Source: Cycloclasticus sp. symbiont of Poecilosclerida sp. N (lineage in GTDB: Bacteria; Pseudomonadota; Gammaproteobacteria; Methylococcales; Cycloclasticaceae). From it: 64,000 nucleotides of DNA. Under the pieces are notes generated by a model. That model was not told the DNA's origin. It made no database searches and saw only the letters and a list, made by a program, of their open reading frames with translations. The translations under genes and the position numbers were made by a program. The stretch covers positions 32,127 through 96,126 of the forward strand of contig LWTM01000072.1 in the NCBI GenBank assembly GCA_002101205.1, given 5' to 3'. Of this stretch, positions 28,899-38,519 are shown one piece after another (positions within the stretch are counted from its first letter, which is position 1; each line of letters begins with the position of its first letter).

Positions 28899-29201
28899 CT
28901 ATTTAATTCTGTAGTTATCTTTCGCTTCATCAACCCGAACCCTTAATTCCTTACCTGGTTTAAAGTGAGGGACATATTTACCTGATAGAGCAACTGGCTC
29001 ACCGTTTTTAGGATTTCTTCCAACCCGTGGCGGACGATAATGTAAAGAAAAGCTACCGAAGCCTCTTATTTCAATTCGTTCTCCAGATGCTAATGCAAGA
29101 CTCATTCTTTCCATGATGCATTTAACCGCCAACTCAACGTCCTTATAAGGGAGATGGTCTTGTTGGTCTGCTAATTTTTCAATTAATTCTGATTTTGTCA
29201 C
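28899..29201 (-). CDS. ihfB: Integration host factor subunit beta
   Basis: The 100-residue DNA-bending protein is half of the IhfA/IhfB heterodimer. It shows [43 protein letters not shown] and a basic C-terminus. The GTG at 29201, with AAAGG upstream, gives the conserved start and was preferred to a TTG five codons earlier. It follows rpsA, as in most gammaproteobacteria, and is separated by a possible attenuator. Confidence 0.95.
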   Translation of the reverse strand: MTKSELIEKLADQQDHLPYKDVELAVKCIMERMSLALASGERIEIRGFGSFSLHYRPPRVGRNPKNGEPVALSGKYVPHFKPGKELRVRVDEAKDNYRIK

Positions 29202-29284
29202 ATCATCACCTTTCAAACTAAATCAACTGGAATCCTTACGTATTCCTGTTCAATGAAACTTATCTTCCCGCCGCCTCGGCACGA

Positions 29285-29310
29285 AATAAGAGTGGGAATA
29301 ATTTCCCACC
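29285..29310 (-). terminator. Candidate attenuator/terminator between rpsA and ihfB
   Basis: On the minus strand GTGGGAA-ATTA-TTCCCAC is a perfect 7-base-pair stem followed by TCTTATTT. It lies about 15 bases after the rpsA stop. The weak T-run suggests partial rather than full termination. Confidence 0.5.
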
Positions 29311-29325
29311 CTATTTCTATTCGAG

Positions 29326-30993
29326 TTACTTATCATCCATAGAACTTTTAAAGATATCACCCAATGTCGGCGCACTAGAACTTTGAGTAGCGTAATCACT
29401 GATCACTGCTTTTTCCTCATCGTTATCTTTAGCTTTTATTGATAAATTAATTATTTTGTTTTTGCGGTCAATACCAATGAATTTAGCTTCTATTTCATCA
29501 CCTTCTGTTAATACATTTCTTGCATCATCAACGCGGTCTCGATTTAGTTCTGAAGCACGTAGATAACCTTCAATACCATCAGCTAGTGTAATCACAGCGC
29601 CTTTAACATCAGCTTCTTTCACAATACCTTTCACAATACTGTTCTTGCCGTTTTTATCTAAGAAGTCTTGGAACGGATCTTGTTCAAGCTGTTTGATACC
29701 TAATGAGATTCTTTCACGGTCTGAGTCAATCGCTAAAATGACTGTTTCAATTTCCATACCTTTCTTATAGGTCAATAGGTCTTCTTCACTATTTTCATCC
29801 CATGAGATGTCAGATAAATGAATTAGACCATCAATGTCACCATCTAAACCGATGAATACACCGAAGTCCGTGATAGATTTGATAAGGCCAGTGATTTTAT
29901 CGCCCTTCTTATGGATAGCTGAGAAGTCTTCCCAAGGATTGCCTTTACATTGCTTCATACCCAATGAGATACGGCGGCGACTGTCATCAATTTCAAGCAC
30001 CATAACTTCAACTTCATCACCCAATGCAACCACTTTTGCAGGGTTTACATTTTTGTTTGTCCAGTCCATTTCCGATACGTGAACAAGGCCTTCGATACCA
30101 TCTTCAATTTCGATAAAGCAACCGTAATCTGTTAAATTTGTCACACGTCCATTGATCTTTGATTGCACAGGATAACGACTTAAGATGTTCACCCAAGGGT
30201 CTTCACCTAATTGTTTCATGCCTAGAGAGACACGTTGCTTCTCTTCGTCGTAACGTAAAACAATCACTTCAATATCTTGACCAATTTTAATCACTTCAGA
30301 TGGATGCTTAACGCGTTTCCAAGCCATATCAGTGATATGTAACAAACCGTCCACACCGCCTAAATCGATAAATGCGCCGTAATCTGTAAGATTTTTAACC
30401 ATACCTTTAAGCACAGCACCTTCTTTCAAGTTTTTAAGCAATTCTTCACGTTCTGCGCTGTATTCTGTTTCTAGAACAGCGCGACGAGACACAACAACGT
30501 TATTACGTTTTTCATCAAGTTTAATCACTTTAAACTCTAGATCTTTACCTTCTAAGAAGGTTGTGTCACGTAAGGGTCGCACATCAACAAGTGACCCCGG
30601 TAGGAACCCGCTTAAGCCGCCCACTTCAACTGTGAAGCCGCCACGCACTTTGCCGGTGATAACACCTATAACTGTTTCTTTTTCTTCCGCTGCTTTTTCA
30701 AGGAATTTCCAAGCGGCTGCTTTCTTCGCTTTATCACGTGATAATAGCGTTGAACCCAAGCCATCTTCAACCATCTCCAAGACCACTGCGACTTCATCGC
30801 CAATAGCAACTTCAAGTTCACCTTTTGCGTCAACAAACTGCCAACGCGGGACATTACCTTCAGATTTTAGATTTGCATTTACAATCACTGAGTCGTTAGT
30901 GATATCCACCACTAGACCTGTAATTAGCGTGCCTGGGGTAAGTTCTGCGGATTTAATACTTTCTTCAAATAGTTCTGCGAAATTTTCGCTCAT
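29326..30993 (-). CDS. rpsA: 30S ribosomal protein S1
   Basis: The 555-residue protein carries six S1 RNA-binding domains that bring mRNA to the ribosome. Repeated signatures are visible, such as [40 protein letters not shown] and [20 protein letters not shown]. The start was set at [13 protein letters not shown] (30993); a 24-codon in-frame upstream extension from a non-ATG codon was discarded. It is followed by ihfB and preceded by cmk in the standard order. The end SSMDDK is normal. Confidence 0.98.
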   Translation of the reverse strand: MSENFAELFEESIKSAELTPGTLITGLVVDITNDSVIVNANLKSEGNVPRWQFVDAKGELEVAIGDEVAVVLEMVEDGLGSTLLSRDKAKKAAAWKFLEKAAEEKETVIGVITGKVRGGFTVEVGGLSGFLPGSLVDVRPLRDTTFLEGKDLEFKVIKLDEKRNNVVVSRRAVLETEYSAEREELLKNLKEGAVLKGMVKNLTDYGAFIDLGGVDGLLHITDMAWKRVKHPSEVIKIGQDIEVIVLRYDEEKQRVSLGMKQLGEDPWVNILSRYPVQSKINGRVTNLTDYGCFIEIEDGIEGLVHVSEMDWTNKNVNPAKVVALGDEVEVMVLEIDDSRRRISLGMKQCKGNPWEDFSAIHKKGDKITGLIKSITDFGVFIGLDGDIDGLIHLSDISWDENSEEDLLTYKKGMEIETVILAIDSDRERISLGIKQLEQDPFQDFLDKNGKNSIVKGIVKEADVKGAVITLADGIEGYLRASELNRDRVDDARNVLTEGDEIEAKFIGIDRKNKIINLSIKAKDNDEEKAVISDYATQSSSAPTLGDIFKSSMDDK

Positions 30994-31108
30994 GCCATTC
31001 TCTTTATTTATTTTTAAAAACAGAATAGTTTTTAAAAACGGTTCGTTAAAAAAAGCTTGAGCCATATGAACTCAAACCACCTGTTTCTCAATTTATTGAG
31101 ACGTTACT

Positions 31109-31792
31109 TTATTTATTATCTAAGGAGTCTAGAACCTGCTGAACAACCTCATCAATCGTGCTACTAGACGAATCTATGTAAATCGCACCATCTGGAACCG
31201 TTAGCGGGGAGGCCGAACGATTTTTATCTCGCTCGTCTCTTTGCTCTATATCTTCAATAACATTGTGTAGGTTAGCACTAATTCCTTTCTCAATCAACTG
31301 CTTATAGCGCCTTTTACCCCTTTCCTCGGCACTAGCTGTTAGATAAACCTTATGTCGAGCATTAAAAAAAACAACGCTTCCCATGTCTCTACCGTCCGCT
31401 ACTAGCCCGGGGGCTTTCTGAAACCCTTGTTGCTTTGCCAATAAGCCGCGTCTAACCATTGGAAATATGGCTATTTTTGAAGCAGTATTGCCAACCTCTT
31501 CTGTTTGCAGTTTTTTCTGTACCTGTTCACCATCAAGGTAGGCGGCCCAAGCACCCGAAGCACTTTGCTTAAACTCTATATCAATGCGCCGAATTAATGC
31601 TGCAATCTCAAACTCATTGCTGATATCTATATCGTTTTTGATTGCCGCAACACCTAATGCCCTATAGATCGCTCCACTGTCTAAATAGTGCCAACCTAGT
31701 TTTTCTGATATCCGCTTAGAAATTGAACCTTTCCCAGAACCGCTTGGTCCATCAATGGTCAGTACGGGAGCTAATTCATCTGAACCGCTCAT
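31109..31792 (-). CDS. cmk: Cytidylate kinase
   Basis: The 227-residue NMP kinase phosphorylates CMP and dCMP. It shows Walker A TIDGPSGSGKGSISKRI, HYLDSGAIYRALG, VADGRDMGSVVFF and ERGKRRYKQL. The ATG at 31792 overlaps the aroA stop (ATGA), which decides the start over an upstream extension. It lies between aroA and rpsA, the usual neighbours. Confidence 0.97.
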   Translation of the reverse strand: MSGSDELAPVLTIDGPSGSGKGSISKRISEKLGWHYLDSGAIYRALGVAAIKNDIDISNEFEIAALIRRIDIEFKQSASGAWAAYLDGEQVQKKLQTEEVGNTASKIAIFPMVRRGLLAKQQGFQKAPGLVADGRDMGSVVFFNARHKVYLTASAEERGKRRYKQLIEKGISANLHNVIEDIEQRDERDKNRSASPLTVPDGAIYIDSSSSTIDEVVQQVLDSLDNK

Positions 31793-33090
31793 TGCGTAGA
31801 AATCTTGAAACCGCAAAACAGAGCCAATTCCACAAAGCTCGGAAAAGACGTGCCGACATTCTCGCAATTATTTATTTTAATAGCGCTTCGTGACTGTAAT
31901 CCAGCAACGGCAAACGCCATTGCAATTCGATGATCATCAAAACTTTCCACCTCACCTCCTTGCACATCTCCACCCTCAATAATCATACCATCAGACGTTG
32001 CTTGAGCACTCACACCTAGCGCCTGCAAACCATCAGCCATTGTTTGAATTCTATCGCTTTCTTTAACGCGTAGTTCCTCAGCGCCTGTGACAACTGTCTT
32101 ACCCTTAGCGTAAGCCGCCGCCACAAAAAGCACAGGGAACTCATCAATCGCTAACGCCACCAGTTCTTCGGGGACATTGATACCGTTTAAGGCACAACTC
32201 CTTACACGAATATCGGCAACATTCTCACCGCCAACCTCACGCCTATTTAATAACTGAATATCTGCTCCCATCAGCAATAAAATATCTATGATCCCCGTTC
32301 TAGTTGGGTTAATACCAACATGTTCAAGTGTAATATCTGAATTAGGGGTCATCGATGCTGCGACTAAAAAAAACGCCACTGATGAAATATCCGACGGTAC
32401 ATCAATTGACATTCCTTTTAAACGGCCACCACCTTTGAGTGACACAGCATTCCCCTGCGTTTTAACAGCATACCCAAAGCCTCTCAACATCCGCTCGGTA
32501 TGGTCACGCGTAACAGCAGGCTCCACAACGGTTGTTTCACCTTCTGCGTACAAACCTGCCAACAATAAGCAAGATTTTACTTGCGCACTGCCCATCGGCA
32601 TTTCATAGCGAATACCTGACAGTTGTCCATCGCCATAGATTTGCAATGGCGATGTACCCCTATCCGTACTGCCGACTTTTGCTCCCATTTGCGCCAATGG
32701 ATCTAACACACGGCGCATCGGACGTTTTGTCAACGAACTATCGCCCGTTAATACGCTATCAAATACTTGCCCTGCCAAAATACCGGATAACAAGCGCATC
32801 GAAGTGCCTGAATTTCCAACATATAAATCACTTTTCGGCTTTTTCAAACCATACAAACCAACGCCATGGATACGTAATCTACCTTCACCTAACCGTTCGA
32901 TTTTAACGCCCATACTTTGGAATGCTTTTAAGGTCGCTAAAGCGTCCTGCGCTTCCAAAAAACCATTAACCTCTGTTACGCCTTCAGCAAGGCTTCCCAA
33001 CATAACGGAACGATGTGATATCGACTTATCACCAGGAACACGAAAGTTCCCACTTAAACCGGCACTTAGGCTCGATACCATTGTTTTCAT
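31789..33090 (-). CDS. aroA: 3-phosphoshikimate 1-carboxyvinyltransferase (EPSP synthase)
   Basis: The 433-residue shikimate-pathway enzyme transfers enolpyruvyl from PEP to shikimate-3-phosphate. It shows GNFRVPGDKSISHRSVMLGSLA, the LYVGNSGTSMRLLSGIL loop and LRVKESDRI. Although pseudomonads fuse tyrA and aroA, here they are separate genes with a 9-base gap. Its end overlaps cmk by 4 bases. It is the middle of the aromatic amino-acid run pheA-hisC-tyrA-aroA. Confidence 0.97.
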   Translation of the reverse strand: MKTMVSSLSAGLSGNFRVPGDKSISHRSVMLGSLAEGVTEVNGFLEAQDALATLKAFQSMGVKIERLGEGRLRIHGVGLYGLKKPKSDLYVGNSGTSMRLLSGILAGQVFDSVLTGDSSLTKRPMRRVLDPLAQMGAKVGSTDRGTSPLQIYGDGQLSGIRYEMPMGSAQVKSCLLLAGLYAEGETTVVEPAVTRDHTERMLRGFGYAVKTQGNAVSLKGGGRLKGMSIDVPSDISSVAFFLVAASMTPNSDITLEHVGINPTRTGIIDILLLMGADIQLLNRREVGGENVADIRVRSCALNGINVPEELVALAIDEFPVLFVAAAYAKGKTVVTGAEELRVKESDRIQTMADGLQALGVSAQATSDGMIIEGGDVQGGEVESFDDHRIAMAFAVAGLQSRSAIKINNCENVGTSFPSFVELALFCGFKISTQ

Positions 33091-33099
33091 TTGATCTTT

Positions 33100-33981
33100 T
33101 TAAGTTAAATTTTTATCGGGTTTAAGGCTCAAGTAATATCCTCTCGCGGCCTGTGCCGATTCAAAAATATCGAGTAAACCTTGCTTATCTTTATTCGCGA
33201 TTAGCTCACAAATAGTTTCGTTAAGCTGCTGCAGTTCTTTCATTATTTTGAGCAGTTGCTGTCTATTTGCCAAACAAATATCTGACCACATTTCAGGATC
33301 GCTCGATGCAATGCGCGTAAAGTCTTTAAACCCGCCTGCAGCGTATTCAAAAAATTCTTGCTCATCCTGTTTGTTCTTTAATAACTCAACTAAGGAAAAC
33401 GCTAAAACATGTGGCAAATGACTCGTTGCTGCAAATACCTCATCATGATGATCCGGCGTCATTGTTGCCACAACAGCGCCCATACCTTCCCACCACTCAT
33501 TGCAGCTTTTCGTAGCTTTTTCACACGTTATCTCTAACGGCGTCAATATAACTCGCTTAGCGTTAAACAAGTCATCACAAGATGCCTCAACACCATTGTT
33601 TTCAGACCCCGCAATAGGGTGAGCAGGTACAAAATTACTCGGCACGGAATTAAAAACAGATGCTAAAGCATCGATGACACTGCCTTTTGTACTGCCTGCA
33701 TCCGTATACAAACAGCTACTCGACCATAGCGGCTTTAATGCTTGAAAAATAGACAAATATGACCCAACAGGGGAACAAATAACCACTATATCTGCACCTT
33801 TTGCAGCTTCAGGTAACGACAGTTCATAACCGTCGATAACACCTAACTCTACTGCTTTTTGTAAGTGCTGCTCACTACGCCCAAAGCCGATAATTTCCTT
33901 GCAAAGTTTGTTTTTTCTTGACGCTCTAGCAATAGAGCCTCCAATTAATCCCACGCCAATAATGCATATTTTATTAAACAT
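33100..33981 (-). CDS. tyrA: Prephenate/arogenate dehydrogenase
   Basis: The 293-residue enzyme makes the tyrosine precursor by oxidative decarboxylation. The NAD-binding loop GVGLIGGSIARASRK is at the N-terminus, and the family helix segments AHPIAGSENNGVEA, MTPDHHDEVFAATSHLPH and AAGGFKDFTRIASSDPEMW follow. It has no chorismate mutase or ACT domain. Its start overlaps the hisC end by 8 bases. Confidence 0.95.
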   Translation of the reverse strand: MFNKICIIGVGLIGGSIARASRKNKLCKEIIGFGRSEQHLQKAVELGVIDGYELSLPEAAKGADIVVICSPVGSYLSIFQALKPLWSSSCLYTDAGSTKGSVIDALASVFNSVPSNFVPAHPIAGSENNGVEASCDDLFNAKRVILTPLEITCEKATKSCNEWWEGMGAVVATMTPDHHDEVFAATSHLPHVLAFSLVELLKNKQDEQEFFEYAAGGFKDFTRIASSDPEMWSDICLANRQQLLKIMKELQQLNETICELIANKDKQGLLDIFESAQAARGYYLSLKPDKNLT

Positions 33982-35086
33982 CTTGTAATACCTTCTCTAA
34001 CGCTACCAAGAACATTTTATTTTCCGCGGGTAAGCCTACAGAAACTCTTAAAAAAGTTGGCAGATTATACGTGGCAATTGGGCGAACAATCACCCCATGC
34101 TGGAGTAGCTTTAAGTATACATCGGCCGTTTTTTCTCCCACTTCTAATGAGATGAAGTTTCCAACTGATGGAATGTAACTTAGACCAAGTAAATCGAACC
34201 CCTCCGACAACTGCCTAAGTCCTTTGCAATTTAGCTCTCGACTTTTATTGATGTACTGTTCATCTTTTACAGCCGCTTCAGCCGCAACTAAAGCCAATGA
34301 ATTAACGTTGAACGGCTGCCTAACCCTGTTTAGCAAATCGGTAACCTCCGGGTGACTCACAGCATAGCCCACACGCAAACCGGCAAGCCCGTACGCTTTC
34401 GAGAAAGTTCGCGTAATAACCAAGTTTGCATACTTATTCAACCACCCTATCGTATCGACAGATTCACCTTGATCCAAATACTCACAATACGCTTCATCTA
34501 ATACCACGATGACATGCGCCGGCATTCTTTTAATAAACGATTCTAACTCGTCTGCCTCGAGCCATGTTCCTGTTGGATTGTTTGGGTTCGCTATAAACAC
34601 GACTGACGTTTTCTCATTAACCAAAGCTGCCATTGCGTTTAAATCGTGCCCATAGGCTGTACTTTGAGCAACACGCGCCGTCGCACCAACAGATTGCGTG
34701 GCCAAGGCATAAACAACAAAGGCATATTGCGAATAAACGGCCTCACGGCCTTTCGAAAGGAAAACACGGGCAATCACATCTAGGACATCATTCGAGCCAT
34801 TACCCAACGTGATTATATCGGCTGAAACACCGAGTTTTTCAGATAATGCTTTCTTAAGATAAAAACCACTGCCGTCTGGATACTGTGAGAGCTTGTCAAT
34901 TGAATTTGCAATAGCGTTTTTAACCGCCGAGCTAGCGCCTAAAGGGTTTTCATTCGAGGCCAACTTAACAATATTATCCAGCCCTAGTTCGCGCTGTAAT
35001 TCGTCAATAGGTTTACCTGGCTGATAAGGAGATAGCCCGTTAATAGACTCAACTGCCAAGTTACAAAAAGTATTACCTATCGCCAT
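33974..35086 (-). CDS. hisC: Histidinol-phosphate aminotransferase
   Basis: The 370-residue PLP aminotransferase can serve histidine synthesis and also aromatic amino acids. It shows LASNENPLGASS, the FIANPNNPTGTWL segment, LDEAYCEYLD and the PLP lysine in TRTFSKAYGLAGLRVGYAV. It lies between pheA and tyrA, which supports a main role as aromatic aminotransferase (HisC2-type) in this operon. Confidence 0.93.
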   Translation of the reverse strand: MAIGNTFCNLAVESINGLSPYQPGKPIDELQRELGLDNIVKLASNENPLGASSAVKNAIANSIDKLSQYPDGSGFYLKKALSEKLGVSADIITLGNGSNDVLDVIARVFLSKGREAVYSQYAFVVYALATQSVGATARVAQSTAYGHDLNAMAALVNEKTSVVFIANPNNPTGTWLEADELESFIKRMPAHVIVVLDEAYCEYLDQGESVDTIGWLNKYANLVITRTFSKAYGLAGLRVGYAVSHPEVTDLLNRVRQPFNVNSLALVAAEAAVKDEQYINKSRELNCKGLRQLSEGFDLLGLSYIPSVGNFISLEVGEKTADVYLKLLQHGVIVRPIATYNLPTFLRVSVGLPAENKMFLVALEKVLQDV

Positions 35087-35127
35087 ATTAATTATTGTCG
35101 GCTAGAAAACAGCCATGCTGTGTGTAT

Positions 35128-36213
35128 TTAAATAACCGCTTTAGGATACGAACCAAGCACTTTTAATAAGCTGACATTTGCCTGCAACTCTTGTAAAACT
35201 TCAGCCACCTCTTCGTCATCTTGATGACCATCAATATCCACGAAAAACACGTAATCCCACGCGTCTTGCCTTGAGGGTCTAGACTCAATTTTATTTAAAC
35301 TAATGCCAGCATAGGCAAAGGGAGCTAAGACTGCTTGTAATGCGCCTGCAACATTTTTTGTTGATATCATCATGCTTGTTTTATCATCACCACTGGCCGG
35401 GACTTTTTGCTGTCCAATAACCAAAAAACGCGTCGTATTATTTGACTCATCTTCTATACGGTCTGCTAATTTATTAAGGTGGTAAATATCTGATGCTAGT
35501 TCACCTGCAATAGCCGCCGCACCGTCTTCTTCACGCGCTAAACGGGCCGCCTCCGCATTACTACTTACCACAATCGTTTCCACGCCAGATAAGTTTGACA
35601 TGAGCCATTGCCGACATTGCCCTAAAGATTGCTGGTGCGAATAAACAACTTTAATATCCGCCAAAGAATCCGCTGTTGATAGTAAGTAATGATGTATTCT
35701 CAGTGCCACTTCACCACAAATCTGCAACGAAGAATTCATGAAGGTATCTAACGTATGGCTAATAACACCTTCGGTTGAGTTTTCAACAGGTACAACGCCG
35801 TAATGCGCTTCACCATTTTCAACTTCATGGAAAATATCTGAAATCGTCCCCGCTTCAAGTGTATGCACTGCATGCCCAAAATGCCTTAGCGCCGCCTCTT
35901 GTGTAAATGTACCAGAGGGGCCTAAAAAAGCGATGGTCAGTGGCTTTTCCACAGCCAAACACGAAGACATGAGTTCGCGATAAATACGCGCAACGTGCTC
36001 ATCCGCTAATGGGCCCTGGTTCTTATCTTTAACACGCCTTAAGACAGCCGCTTCTCGGTCCGGCCGATAAAAAGCAACCTGCTCATCATCCCTCAGCTTT
36101 ATCGTCGCAACATCTTTTGCTAAGTCCGCGCGTTCGTTAAACAGCACTAATAATTTACCATCCAGCTCATCAATCGCATTTCTTAAATCAGATAGTGAGT
36201 TATCAACAGCCAT
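35128..36213 (-). CDS. pheA: Bifunctional chorismate mutase/prephenate dehydratase
   Basis: The 361-residue enzyme carries an AroQ chorismate mutase domain (about 1-90, LSDLRNAIDELDGKLLVLFNERA) and a prephenate dehydratase domain (about 95-270; GPSGTFTQEAALRHFG and the catalytic NTTRFLVIG). The C-terminal ACT domain with the ESRPSR motif gives phenylalanine feedback control. It follows serA by 10 bases. Confidence 0.96.
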   Translation of the reverse strand: MAVDNSLSDLRNAIDELDGKLLVLFNERADLAKDVATIKLRDDEQVAFYRPDREAAVLRRVKDKNQGPLADEHVARIYRELMSSCLAVEKPLTIAFLGPSGTFTQEAALRHFGHAVHTLEAGTISDIFHEVENGEAHYGVVPVENSTEGVISHTLDTFMNSSLQICGEVALRIHHYLLSTADSLADIKVVYSHQQSLGQCRQWLMSNLSGVETIVVSSNAEAARLAREEDGAAAIAGELASDIYHLNKLADRIEDESNNTTRFLVIGQQKVPASGDDKTSMMISTKNVAGALQAVLAPFAYAGISLNKIESRPSRQDAWDYVFFVDIDGHQDDEEVAEVLQELQANVSLLKVLGSYPKAVI

Positions 36214-36223
36214 AAAATAAACC

Positions 36224-37390
36224 CTAAATTGTTCTTACCGATAGAACGCCATCAATACTTTTAATTTGATTCACAACGTCTTCAGTTATTTCCGTGTCCA
36301 CATCCAGCAATGTATAAGCTAAGTCACCTCTAGATTTATTCAATAAATCCAATATATTATGGTTTGTTTCAGCCAATATGCTGGAAATCTGTCCCACCAT
36401 ATTAGGTACATTTGAATTTGCGATAGCCATACGGAAACCACCCGCCACTTTCGGCATTTTCACCGCTGGGAAATTCACAGAGTTTTTAATATTGCCGTTT
36501 TCAAGAAAGTCTTTTAGCTGGTCGGCAATCATAACCGCACAATTTTCTTCTGCTTCTACTGTTGATGCGCCTAGGTGCGGCAAGGTAATAACACGCGGAT
36601 GGTTTTTCAATAAGTTACTTGGGAAATCACAAACATAAGCATAAAGCTTACCTGAATCTAGTGCTACAACAACATCTTCGTCATTCACAATCCCGTTTCT
36701 TGAGAAATTTAAAATAACCGCATTGTCATTCATCGTGCTGATGCGGCTAGAATTGATAAGGTTCTTGGTGCCTTCATTGAATGGCACATGAATCGTTACG
36801 AAATCAGATTTTGTCAGTAACTCATCAACTGTATTGGCTGACTCAATAGATGAAGATAACTGCCACGCCCGCTCAACCGTGATCGCAGGGTCAAAGCCCA
36901 CAACCCCCATACCCAAGTCTTGGGCTATGTTGGCAACCGATGTACCGATTGCGCCAAGGCCAATAACACCTAGCGTACGACCTGGCAACTCAAAGCCTAC
37001 ATAGTTTTTCTTAACTTGCTCTACTTCTTTAGCGATGGACTCGTCATCGCCTTCAAGGTTTTTTGCGCAATCCCACGCTTGGCAGATATTCCGGCACGCT
37101 AATAACATACCTGTCAAAACCAGCTCTTTAACGGCATTTGCATTCGCGCCTGGCGCATTAAAGACGGGTACGCCAATCGCACTCATTTTTTCAATAGGAA
37201 TATTATTGACACCTGCCCCCGCTCGACCGATCGCCAACACACTTTTAGGGATCTCCATTTCATGAAGCTTTAAAGAGCGAAGCATATAAGCATCAGGACT
37301 TTGGATTTCCGAAGCGACTTCATATTTTTCTCTTGGAAATTTTTCCAAGCCTTTTGCTGAAATATTATTTAATGTCTGTATTTTGTACAT
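36224..37390 (-). CDS. serA: D-3-phosphoglycerate dehydrogenase
   Basis: The 388-residue enzyme takes the first step of serine synthesis. It shows GRAGAGVNNIPIEKM, the NAD site GRTLGVIGLGAIGTSVA, the catalytic Arg in LNFSRNGIVND and the His in ITLPHLGAST. A shortened ACT domain at the C-terminus (LAYTLLDVDTEI) suggests some serine regulation. It lies between serC and pheA and is presumably co-transcribed with both. Confidence 0.94.
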   Translation of the reverse strand: MYKIQTLNNISAKGLEKFPREKYEVASEIQSPDAYMLRSLKLHEMEIPKSVLAIGRAGAGVNNIPIEKMSAIGVPVFNAPGANANAVKELVLTGMLLACRNICQAWDCAKNLEGDDESIAKEVEQVKKNYVGFELPGRTLGVIGLGAIGTSVANIAQDLGMGVVGFDPAITVERAWQLSSSIESANTVDELLTKSDFVTIHVPFNEGTKNLINSSRISTMNDNAVILNFSRNGIVNDEDVVVALDSGKLYAYVCDFPSNLLKNHPRVITLPHLGASTVEAEENCAVMIADQLKDFLENGNIKNSVNFPAVKMPKVAGGFRMAIANSNVPNMVGQISSILAETNHNILDLLNKSRGDLAYTLLDVDTEITEDVVNQIKSIDGVLSVRTI

Positions 37391-37421
37391 TACTTACTAA
37401 CCTATTGTTTTGATTCTTAAT

Positions 37422-38504
37422 CTATGCTTTTGTTTTTTCAAAATGGTCCATCATACTAATCAGTGCATCCACGCCATGTTCAGGCATTGCATTGTAAATA
37501 CTGGCACGCATGCCGCCCACTGAACGGTGTCCTTTTAACGAAACAAGGCCTGCGTCTTTAGCATCACTCAGGAACGCCGCGTCTAAATCATTGTTTGCCA
37601 GTGTAAACGGTATATTCATTCTAGAACGCGATGATATTTCCACAGGGTTCGCATAAAAGTCAGATGCATCAATGGCTGCATAAAGTTTCTCTGCTTTGCG
37701 AACATTACGCGCTTCGATCGCCGAAACGCCACCATTTCTTTTAATCCAATCAAACACTAAACCCATTAAATACCAGCTATACGTTGCTGGCGTATTAAAC
37801 ATGGAATTTGCATTTGCGTGGTTTTTGTAATCCATCATCGATGGTGAACCGGCTTGAACATTGCCTATTAAATCATCACGGACAATCACTAACGCGATTC
37901 CTGATAGACCCATGTTTTTTTGTCCGCCCGCATAAATAACGCCGAACTTGCTCACATCTATTTCGCGTGACAAAATATTCGATGACATATCCGCTACCAA
38001 ATCTAAGCCACCTACGTCAGGAATATCTTGGAATTCAACACCGCCTATTGTTTCATTGCTCGTGTAGTGACAATATGCTGCATCTTGATCTAAGTTCCAG
38101 CTGCTCACCGCAGGAATAGTGGTAAAGTTATCTTCTTCAGAACTGGCTGACAACTGCACATCACAATGAATTTTAGCTTCTTTGATGGCTTTCTTTGACC
38201 ATGCTCCTGTGTTGACGTAACACGCTTTATCTTTACCGCGAAGCAGGTTCATCGGCACCATTGCGAATTGAGTTGTCGCCCCACCTTGTAAAAACAGTAC
38301 TTTGTAATTATCAGGAATCGCCATCAATTCACGTACATCGGCTTCGGCTTTTTCAGCAATTGAAATAAAATCTTTACCACGATGACTCATTTCCATCACC
38401 GACATACCCGAGCCATTCCAATTAAGCGTTTCACGCTTTGCTGTTTCTAACACATCTAACGGCAAGGCTGCCGGGCCGGCGCTAAAATTATAAACACGGG
38501 ACAT
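37422..38504 (-). CDS. serC: 3-phosphoserine/phosphohydroxythreonine aminotransferase
   Basis: The 360-residue PLP aminotransferase makes phosphoserine and acts in pyridoxal synthesis. It starts SRVYNFSAGPAALP, with GGATTQFAMVPMNLL and the PLP lysine in YAGGQKNMG. The ATG at 38504 with AAGGAG five bases upstream fixes the start. It lies 15 bases after gyrA. Confidence 0.97.
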   Translation of the reverse strand: MSRVYNFSAGPAALPLDVLETAKRETLNWNGSGMSVMEMSHRGKDFISIAEKAEADVRELMAIPDNYKVLFLQGGATTQFAMVPMNLLRGKDKACYVNTGAWSKKAIKEAKIHCDVQLSASSEEDNFTTIPAVSSWNLDQDAAYCHYTSNETIGGVEFQDIPDVGGLDLVADMSSNILSREIDVSKFGVIYAGGQKNMGLSGIALVIVRDDLIGNVQAGSPSMMDYKNHANANSMFNTPATYSWYLMGLVFDWIKRNGGVSAIEARNVRKAEKLYAAIDASDFYANPVEISSRSRMNIPFTLANNDLDAAFLSDAKDAGLVSLKGHRSVGGMRASIYNAMPEHGVDALISMMDHFEKTKA

Positions 38505-38519
38505 CAACACTCCTTAAAA

